Below are positions 56,160 to 64,000 of a stretch of 64,000 nucleotides of DNA, piece after piece; position 1 is the first letter of the stretch; each line of letters starts with the position of its first letter. Origin of the DNA: Aureimonas sp. Leaf324. Lineage in GTDB: Bacteria > Pseudomonadota > Alphaproteobacteria > Rhizobiales > Rhizobiaceae. A model generated the notes under the pieces. That model had not been told where the DNA came from, searched no databases, and was given only the letters and a program-made list of their open reading frames with translations. The DNA lies in the NCBI RefSeq assembly GCF_001423245.1, contig NZ_LMOH01000028.1, positions 124,001-188,000 on the forward strand, written 5' to 3'. Made by a program: the position numbers and the translations under genes.

Positions 56160-56520
56160 GGCTCTTGTCGAAGACGCGCAGCACCAGGTCCAGTTCGTGG
56201 CCGCGCTTCATCACGAGGCCACTGGCGGCGGTGACGCTATAGGCGCCCTGGCGCCGGGCGAGTTTGGGGTTCTTCTCGACGCGAAACAGGGGCATCTCGG
56301 ACGCGCGGCGGAAGATCGAGAAGACGGCGCGGTCCTTCAGCGTGTCGATCGCGTAGTCCCGCCACTCGCCCGCCGCCACCATGCGCCCGTAGACCCGCAG
56401 GATCTGGCCGAGCTCGTGCCGGTCGAAGGACACGATCTCCGGCGCGGGCGAGGTCCGGGCCGTGGCGAGATCGATCAGGGTGGCGGAAGGCTGCGGCTGC
56501 GAATCGGTCAAATCGTCCAT
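56140..56520 (-). CDS. DUF2794-family protein
   Basis: 126 aa. The segment FDRHELGQILRVYGRMVAAG EWRDYAIDTLKD and RGHELDLVLRVFDKSLKLIED is the DUF2794 pattern, found widely in alphaproteobacteria with no known function. No membrane helix or signal. It shares 20 bases with the tail of the convergent isochorismatase gene. Confidence 0.9.
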   Translation of the reverse strand: MDDLTDSQPQPSATLIDLATARTSPAPEIVSFDRHELGQILRVYGRMVAAGEWRDYAIDTLKDRAVFSIFRRASEMPLFRVEKNPKLARRQGAYSVTAASGLVMKRGHELDLVLRVFDKSLKLIED

Positions 56521-56650
56521 TCCCCATTGCCGTGCCGCCGAAACGGGCCGGCGTCGTCGGTCAGGCCCGTCGAGGCGCCGTGAGCCTGCGACATCATCCT
56601 GTCATGGAAATAGAGTCCGGCCCAGCCGGTTGCAACGACAGCGGCGCCCG
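56521..56650 (-). other. Spacer between DUF1223 and DUF2794 genes
   Basis: 130 bases. On the minus strand it encodes a membrane-helix-like stretch (AAVVATGWAGLYF) open for about 45 codons, but with no normal start codon in frame before it; the only ATG pair lies after the helix. I do not call it a gene. Confidence 0.35.
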
Positions 56651-57433
56651 TCAGAACTCGAGCGCGGCGGCGGCGATGATCGGACCCGGCTTGTTGTCGG
56701 GGCCGACGGCCTGGAGGAGGGCGGCAAGGCTCGTCCGCTCGCCGTCGTTCTCGGTCAGCATGCCAAGCGGCATCTCCACCTCGATCGCATCGCGGTCCAC
56801 CGAGCCGAGAACGCGCCAGTCGCGCACCGGATAGTGGTCGACGCGCCTGACATGGCCCGCCGCGTCTCCCGGCACCGTCGTCTCGACCCGCTCGGCGTAG
56901 GTCACGAGCACGAGGATCGGGGCGGGCCGGGCGGGATCGGCGCCGGGCGCCCGCGCCTCGATGCGCAGCGTGTCGCCCCGCGTGTGCATCACGACCTCGC
57001 CGCCGAGCTTGGCACAACCGAAGGGCGCGTCCTTCAACGCGGTCGCCAGGGCCGCCTCGTCGCCGCCCTCCACCGCCTTCTGCCCGTTGACGACGACCTG
57101 CGGCGTGACGAGGGCGCCGAGCTTCAGCCGCTTGGCGTAGGACTTCTGGCGGTCGGTGTTGCGCCGGTCGGCGAGCTGGTCCTTCGGCCCGGCATAGTCC
57201 CAGTAGTCGACGTAATAGGCAAGGACGACGACATCGGGCTCGGCGCCGAGGCGCGCGGCGGCGACGCCCGCGGGCTGGCAATCGCCGCAGTTCTGACTGG
57301 TGAAAAGCTCCAGCACGCCCCGCACGTCCCGGCTGGAGACGCTGCGCTCCTGCGCCGCCGCGGGGCTTGCCGCCGACAGGCCGAGCGTTGCGAGACAGGC
57401 CACCCCGAGGGCGGGCAATTGGCGGGATGCCAT
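56651..57433 (-). CDS. DUF1223 thioredoxin-like secreted protein
   Basis: 260 aa with a signal peptide (QLPALGVACLATLGLSAASPAAA). The mature start VLELFTSQNCGDCQPAG holds a CxxC, and YYVDYWDYAGPKDQLADR, TPQVVVNGQ follow, the DUF1223 pattern (a thioredoxin-fold periplasmic family of unproven function). It is the first gene of a minus-strand pair with DUF2794. Confidence 0.9.
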   Translation of the reverse strand: MASRQLPALGVACLATLGLSAASPAAAQERSVSSRDVRGVLELFTSQNCGDCQPAGVAAARLGAEPDVVVLAYYVDYWDYAGPKDQLADRRNTDRQKSYAKRLKLGALVTPQVVVNGQKAVEGGDEAALATALKDAPFGCAKLGGEVVMHTRGDTLRIEARAPGADPARPAPILVLVTYAERVETTVPGDAAGHVRRVDHYPVRDWRVLGSVDRDAIEVEMPLGMLTENDGERTSLAALLQAVGPDNKPGPIIAAAALEF

Positions 57434-57547
57434 GGTCCGAGCTCCGTCACGCTTCCATCCGAACTAGATGGACCGGAGAGGGCCCGGACAGAAGCGCCGA
57501 TCGATCGCGGCGCGTTCAATTGGGGGTGAACCTCTGGTTGATGCGAA

Positions 57548-57577
57548 GACGCCGCCGCCCTTTCGGGCAGCGGCGTC
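57548..57577 (-). terminator. Hairpin downstream of acnA
   Basis: GACGCCGC (57548-57555) pairs with GCGGCGTC (57570-57577), with an inner GCCC/GGGC helix in the loop. It lies 34 bases beyond the acnA stop, and no T-run follows on the minus strand. A possible terminator. Confidence 0.5.
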
Positions 57578-57610
57578 GGAGATCGCTCGGGGGCTGGATG
57601 CCCGTGCGGA

Positions 57611-60364
<2,754 letters not shown>

Positions 60365-60749
60365 AGAACTCTCGTTCCTTCTCGAACCAAAGAATGTCCG
60401 AAAGGCGAACGACCGCCGCACCCCGGGCCGGGCACGATGGAGAATGCGGGTACGACCATTTCCGCCCGTCCGCCTCAGTACCCACTTTCAAAAAAGCGGG
60501 GCACGGAGATCGGCGCTGATGACTCCACGCCGGTCGCTGGAGTGGTTGGCCGCCCTTATAGGCAAGATTGTAATGGCTATAAAGGGGGCAAATCGCGCTG
60601 GTGGCGGCTTTGGGTTAGCGAATTCCATCCTCGCGCCATGCCCGGCCTATCCGGCTTGCCTTCGCGGGGGCGCGCCGTCAGAAACGAGGCTCTGAAATCG
60701 CCCGCCCGCCGACGGTGCGGGCCTTGCCGAAGAGGCCGTGCCGCCCGTG
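60365..60749. promoter_or_regulatory. Divergent acnA/ccmA intergenic region
   Basis: 385 bases. No RNA signature and no convincing small gene. It holds an unusual A/T-rich near-palindrome, CCCTTATAG (60553-60561) and CTATAAAGGG (60577-60586), separated by 15 bases. This is the best candidate for a regulatory site controlling acnA, ccm genes or both. Confidence 0.5.
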
Positions 60750-61418
60750 ATGCAACTGACCCTTTCCGGCCTCGTCGTCGGGCGCGGGCGGCGCGCCCTG
60801 ACACCGCCGCTCGACCTGCGCCTGAGCGCGGGCGAGGCGCTGGTCGTGACCGGGCCGAACGGGGCGGGCAAGTCGACGCTCCTGCGCACGCTCGCCGGGC
60901 TTCTCGCGCCCCTCGACGGCACGATCGCGATCAAGGGCGCCGTCGCCGGCGACGGGGAGGCGGCACGCCGACCGATCGAGGCGAGCCACTATCTCGGCCA
61001 CCTCAACGCCATGAAGCCGGGGCGCACGGTCGGGGCGGAGCTCGCGTTCTGGCGCGCTTTCCTCGGCCGGCCGGCGCTGAGCCCGGACGAGGCTCTCGCC
61101 GCGGTCGGGCTGGAGGGCGCCGAAGCGCTCGCCGTCGGCGCGCTGTCGGCCGGCCAGCAGCGACGCGCGGCTCTCGCCCGGCTCCTCGTCAGCGACCGGC
61201 CGCTCTGGCTCCTCGACGAGCCGACCACTGCGCTCGACAGCGCCTCGCAGGCCCGCGTCGCGACGCTCTGCCGGGGTCGGCTGGCGAGCGGGGGTATCGT
61301 CATCGCGGCGACGCATCAGCCGCTCGACGTCGGGCCCTCGCGCACGCTGGCGCTGGAGCCGCTGACAGCGGCCGAGCACTTCGTGCCCGAGGTGGGCGGC
61401 TGGGACGAGATCGGCTGA
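60750..61418 (+). CDS. ccmA: CcmA, heme exporter ATPase
   Basis: 222 aa from ATG 60750 (GTG 60738 would add four residues). Walker A GPNGAGKSTLLRTLAG, signature LSAGQQRRAALARLL, Walker [13 protein letters not shown]. With CcmB it forms the ABC unit that releases holo-CcmE in System I cytochrome c maturation. The stop shares a base with the ccmB start (TGATG). Confidence 0.95.
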   Translation: MQLTLSGLVVGRGRRALTPPLDLRLSAGEALVVTGPNGAGKSTLLRTLAGLLAPLDGTIAIKGAVAGDGEAARRPIEASHYLGHLNAMKPGRTVGAELAFWRAFLGRPALSPDEALAAVGLEGAEALAVGALSAGQQRRAALARLLVSDRPLWLLDEPTTALDSASQARVATLCRGRLASGGIVIAATHQPLDVGPSRTLALEPLTAAEHFVPEVGGWDEIG

Positions 61419-62077
61419 TGCGCGCGCTGTTCCTGCGCGATTTCGCGCTGCAATTGTCCGGCTCGGGCGGGGGGCTGGTCGGCGTCGTGTTCTTTCTAGC
61501 GGTGGTCGCGACGATTCCCTTCGGCGTCGGGCCGGATCTGGCGCTCCTGTCGCGGATCGGGCCGGCGATTCTGTGGATCGGGGCGCTCCTGTCGACGCTC
61601 CTCACCCTCGACCGGCTGTTCCAGGCCGACCGTGACGACGGCGGCCTCGACCTTATCCTGAGCGGACCCGTCGCGCCGCCGCTCGCCGTCCTGTCGAAAT
61701 GCGCCGCGCTCTGGGTTGCCGCCTGCCTGCCGCTGGTGCTGGCGAGCCCACTGCTCGGCCTGTTCCTGGCGCTGGAGCCGCGCGCGCTCCTCGCCACCGC
61801 CGCGACGCTTCTGGCCGGCACGCCGGCGCTCGTCCTGATCGGGGCGGTCGGGGCCGGGGTCGCGGCCTCCCTGCCGCGCGGGGGCGTCCTCGTCTCGGTG
61901 CTGGTGCTGCCGCTCGCCGTGCCCGTCCTGATCTTCGGGGTGGCCGCGACCTACGGCGCGGTCAACGACCCCGCGCCCTTCCGCTCGCCCTTCCTGATCC
62001 TCTGCGCGCTGACGCTGCTTTACGGGGTCCTCGGACCGCTGGCGGCCGCCGCGGCGCTCAAGCTGTCCTCCGACTGA
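61418..62077 (+). CDS. ccmB: CcmB, heme exporter permease
   Basis: 219 aa from ATG 61418. Six helices, beginning MRALFLRDFALQLSGSGGG, with the conserved LDRLFQADRDDGGLDLIL loop. Pairs with CcmA. The long upstream open frame is antiframe to acnA and is not part of the gene. A GNAT gene, not ccmC, follows after 11 bases. Confidence 0.95.
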   Translation: MRALFLRDFALQLSGSGGGLVGVVFFLAVVATIPFGVGPDLALLSRIGPAILWIGALLSTLLTLDRLFQADRDDGGLDLILSGPVAPPLAVLSKCAALWVAACLPLVLASPLLGLFLALEPRALLATAATLLAGTPALVLIGAVGAGVAASLPRGGVLVSVLVLPLAVPVLIFGVAATYGAVNDPAPFRSPFLILCALTLLYGVLGPLAAAAALKLSSD

Positions 62078-62088
62078 GCCGCCATCCG

Positions 62089-62517
62089 ATGACCTACGAA
62101 CTGCATGCGCAATCCCCGTCCGTCGCCGACTTCCGGCGCCTGCGCGAGGTGACGGGACTGAGCACCAAGACGCAAGAAGCGGCCGAACGGGGGCTCAAGG
62201 GAACGCTGTTCGCCGCCGTCATCCTCTGCGAGGGGCGCACGGTCGCCATGGGCCGCGTGATCGGCGACGGCGGTTGCCACTACCAGATCGTCGACATGGC
62301 GGTGGAACCCGAGCATCAGGGCCGGGGTCTCGGCAAGCGCATCTTCGCCGCGCTGATGGACTGGCTCCACGAAAACGCCCCGAAAAGCGCCTATGTCAGC
62401 CTTATCGCCGACGGCGACGCGCGCCACCTCTATGCGAAATACGGCTTCGAGCCGGTGATGCCGGCCTCGATCGGCATGGCCCAGTGGATCGGGGGTCGTC
62501 CGGCGAAGGGAACCTGA
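62089..62517 (+). CDS. GNAT-family acetyltransferase inside the ccm cluster
   Basis: 142 aa from ATG 62089. The acetyl-CoA site is DMAVEPEHQGRGLGKRIFA, and the C-terminal ADGDARHLYAKYGFEPV matches the family. It lies 11 bases after ccmB and 41 before ccmC, so it is probably transcribed with the ccm genes. A link to cytochrome maturation is not known. The start follows a normal ccmB stop; no frameshift is apparent. Confidence 0.9.
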   Translation: MTYELHAQSPSVADFRRLREVTGLSTKTQEAAERGLKGTLFAAVILCEGRTVAMGRVIGDGGCHYQIVDMAVEPEHQGRGLGKRIFAALMDWLHENAPKSAYVSLIADGDARHLYAKYGFEPVMPASIGMAQWIGGRPAKGT

Positions 62518-62558
62518 CGTTTGCGGACGCGCCGGACACGCACTAAAGCTTGGAACCC

Positions 62559-63311
62559 ATGAGCGACCTCGCCGCCCGTCCTTCCCGCTTCGCTATCCTG
62601 GCGAACCCGACCCGGTTCCTGGAACTGTCGGGGCGCCTGCAGCCGTGGCTCTACGCGATCGCGCTCGCATGCCTCGCGTTCGGCCTCGGCTTGGGCCTCG
62701 CCGCGCCGGAAGACTACCAGCAGGGGACCACGGTGCGGATCCTCTTCGTCCACGTGCCCTTCGCCTGGCTGTCGATGATGGTGTGGACAGTGATGAGCGT
62801 CTCGGCGCTCGGGCTCCTCGTTTGGCGCCATCCGATCGCAGAAGTGTCGATCCGCGCCGCCGCCCCGATCGGTGCGGTGTTCACCTTCCTCTGCCTCTTC
62901 ACCGGCTCGGTCTGGGGCCGCCCGATGTGGGGGACGTGGTGGGTGTGGGATGCCCGCCTGACCTCGGTCTTCGTCCTGTTCCTGATGTATCTCGGCCTGA
63001 TCGCGCTGACACGGGCCTTCGAGGAGCCGCAGCGCGCGGGGCGCATGGCCTCGGTCTTCGTGCTGGTCGGCTTCGTGATCATCCCCATCATCAAGTTCTC
63101 GGTGGACTGGTGGAATACGCTGCACCAGCCCGCCAGCGTCCTGCGCATGGACGGGCCGACGATGGACGCCGCCTATCTCTGGCCGCTGTTTCTGTCGGCA
63201 ATCGGCTTCTCGTTCCTGTTCTTCGCCCTCCACCTTACCGCCATGCGCACCGAGATCCGTCGCCGCCGCCTGCTCAGCCTCCAGCGCCGCCGGGCGCTCG
63301 GGAGCGCGTGA
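62559..63311 (+). CDS. ccmC: CcmC, heme delivery protein
   Basis: 250 aa from ATG 62559 (TTG nine bases earlier is unlikely). About six helices; the Trp-rich heme-handling motif is WGTWWVWDARLTSVFVLFLM. CcmC transfers heme to CcmE in the periplasm. The stop overlaps the ccmD start (GTGA). Confidence 0.95.
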   Translation: MSDLAARPSRFAILANPTRFLELSGRLQPWLYAIALACLAFGLGLGLAAPEDYQQGTTVRILFVHVPFAWLSMMVWTVMSVSALGLLVWRHPIAEVSIRAAAPIGAVFTFLCLFTGSVWGRPMWGTWWVWDARLTSVFVLFLMYLGLIALTRAFEEPQRAGRMASVFVLVGFVIIPIIKFSVDWWNTLHQPASVLRMDGPTMDAAYLWPLFLSAIGFSFLFFALHLTAMRTEIRRRRLLSLQRRRALGSA

Positions 63312-63472
63312 CCACGATGGCAGGCAGCTACTTCGCCTTCGTCGCGGCCGCCTACGGCATGGCCGCCGTCGCGGTCGGGGGCCTCGGCCTCTGGGTCTAT
63401 CTCGACGCGCGCTCCGTGCGCCGTCGGCTCGCCGAGCTCGAAGCGGCGTCAGGCCGGGGGCGAGCGCGATGA
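63308..63472 (+). CDS. ccmD: CcmD, small heme exporter protein
   Basis: 54 aa from GTG 63308 (ATG 63317 gives 51 aa). One membrane helix (YFAFVAAAYGMAAVAVGGLGL) followed by a basic cytoplasmic end (YLDARSVRRRLAELE), the CcmD pattern. It stabilises CcmABC-E complexes. Overlaps both neighbours. Confidence 0.9.
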   Translation: MTTMAGSYFAFVAAAYGMAAVAVGGLGLWVYLDARSVRRRLAELEAASGRGRAR

Positions 63473-64000
63473 GCGAGGCGGCCAAGCGCGCACGCCGGCG
63501 CCCCGTCCTCGTGATGCTGCCGGTCGTCCTCTTCGCGGGGCTCGCAGGCGTCTTCCTCTACCAGCTCATGTCGGGGCACGACCCGCAGGTGCTGCCCTCG
63601 GCCCTGATCGGCAAGCCGGCGCCCGAAACCCGCTTGCCCCCGTTGGCGGGACTCACCACCGCGTCCGGCGCCCCGATGCCGGGGCTCGATCTCGTGCCGG
63701 GTGACGGCCGCGTTCGGCTGGTCAACGTCTTCGCTTCGTGGTGCGTGCCCTGCCGGCAGGAGCACCCGGCGCTGATGGCGCTGTCGCAGGACCCGCGCTT
63801 CGAGGTCGTCGCGATCAACTACAAGGACAAGCCGGAGAATGCGCTCGCCTTCTTGCGCGATCTCGGTAACCCGTTCGACGCGCTCGGCACCGACGAGGCC
63901 GGACGCTCGACGATCGACTGGGGCGTCTATGGCGTGCCGGAGACGTTTCTGGTCGGGCCGGACGGCACGATCCTCTGGAAGCAGACGGGACCGCTGACCC
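63469..64000 (+). CDS. ccmG: CcmG/DsbE thioredoxin-like protein, 3' end outside the window
   Basis: 177 codons visible from ATG 63469, overlapping ccmD (ATGA). A basic N-terminus and membrane anchor (VLVMLPVVLFAGLAGVFLY) precede a thioredoxin fold with the redox motif FASWCVPCRQEHP and the downstream GVYGVPETFLVGPDG cis-Pro region. It keeps apocytochrome c cysteines reduced for heme attachment. The gene is cut by the window edge. Confidence 0.94.
   Translation, partial: MSEAAKRARRRPVLVMLPVVLFAGLAGVFLYQLMSGHDPQVLPSALIGKPAPETRLPPLAGLTTASGAPMPGLDLVPGDGRVRLVNVFASWCVPCRQEHPALMALSQDPRFEVVAINYKDKPENALAFLRDLGNPFDALGTDEAGRSTIDWGVYGVPETFLVGPDGTILWKQTGPLT

Overview
The window is GC-rich, densely packed alphaproteobacterial chromosome. 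Several gene neighbourhoods are typical of Hyphomicrobiales (Rhizobiales): cpa/tad pilus genes; a membrane cytochrome c next to kdsB and pheA; an SRP RNA gene followed by dnaX-ybaB-recR; acnA beside ccmABCDG; and an IalB-family gene. A member of or near Aurantimonadaceae is my guess, not something the sequence proves. I see no insertion sequence, prophage, integrase, tRNA, rRNA or CRISPR array. Nearly all of the window looks like vertically inherited core genome.

Layout. 1-7258: 3' part of a tad/cpa type IVc pilus operon (cpaB end, cpaC, cpaD, cpaE, cpaF, tadB, tadC), with tadD convergent at 7335-8216. 8315-10981: M17 aminopeptidase, a small MarR-type regulator and an SH3b-NlpC/P60 hydrolase. 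10982-21544 (minus strand): a hydroxyacid reductase, a Nudix hydrolase and a yej-type peptide ABC transporter (yejF, yejE, yejB and two solute-binding proteins), with a His-rich CDF metal exporter gene lying between yejF and yejE. 21750-26264: membrane cytochrome c with a long Ala/Pro tail, a single-frame KdsB-PheA fusion, a DUF1127 mini-gene, and the nudC and HIT genes. 26291-30855: ffs, dnaX, ybaB, recR and a lytic transglycosylase. 30917-35580: ppa, a GNAT, a PH-domain protein, a quinone-reductase-like enzyme, an Nramp-related transporter and a 63-codon mini-gene. 35740-42759: typA, an M3 peptidase, marR, an LLM oxidoreductase and argG. 42687-49692: PAP2 phosphatase, LysE and EamA transporters, GST, an orphan BrnA-like protein, a membrane protein, rlmN, ialB, ykvA and thpR. 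49880-54893: tesA divergent from an ybbA-ybbP exporter, then a Bax-inhibitor-1 protein. 55033-57433: GNAT, isochorismatase, DUF2794 and DUF1223 genes. 57611-64000: acnA divergent from ccmA, ccmB, a GNAT, ccmC, ccmD and ccmG, which runs off the end.

Cooperation between genes. The Cpa/Tad proteins form one envelope-spanning pilus machine. The Yej proteins form one importer. CcmA, B, C, D and G serve cytochrome c maturation and could supply heme-loaded apocytochromes such as the 21750-22760 protein. DnaX, YbaB and RecR are the usual replication/recombination trio. Translation is tightly coupled in many places through ATGA, GTGA or TAATG overlaps, and several convergent pairs have almost no space between their stop codons.

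Most noteworthy: the KdsB-PheA fusion (22973-24571). Next come the CDF exporter inside the yej operon, the Nramp-like transporter without the classical metal-binding motif, a near-palindrome between acnA and ccmA, and a well-formed but unrecognised 63-aa gene at 35389-35580.
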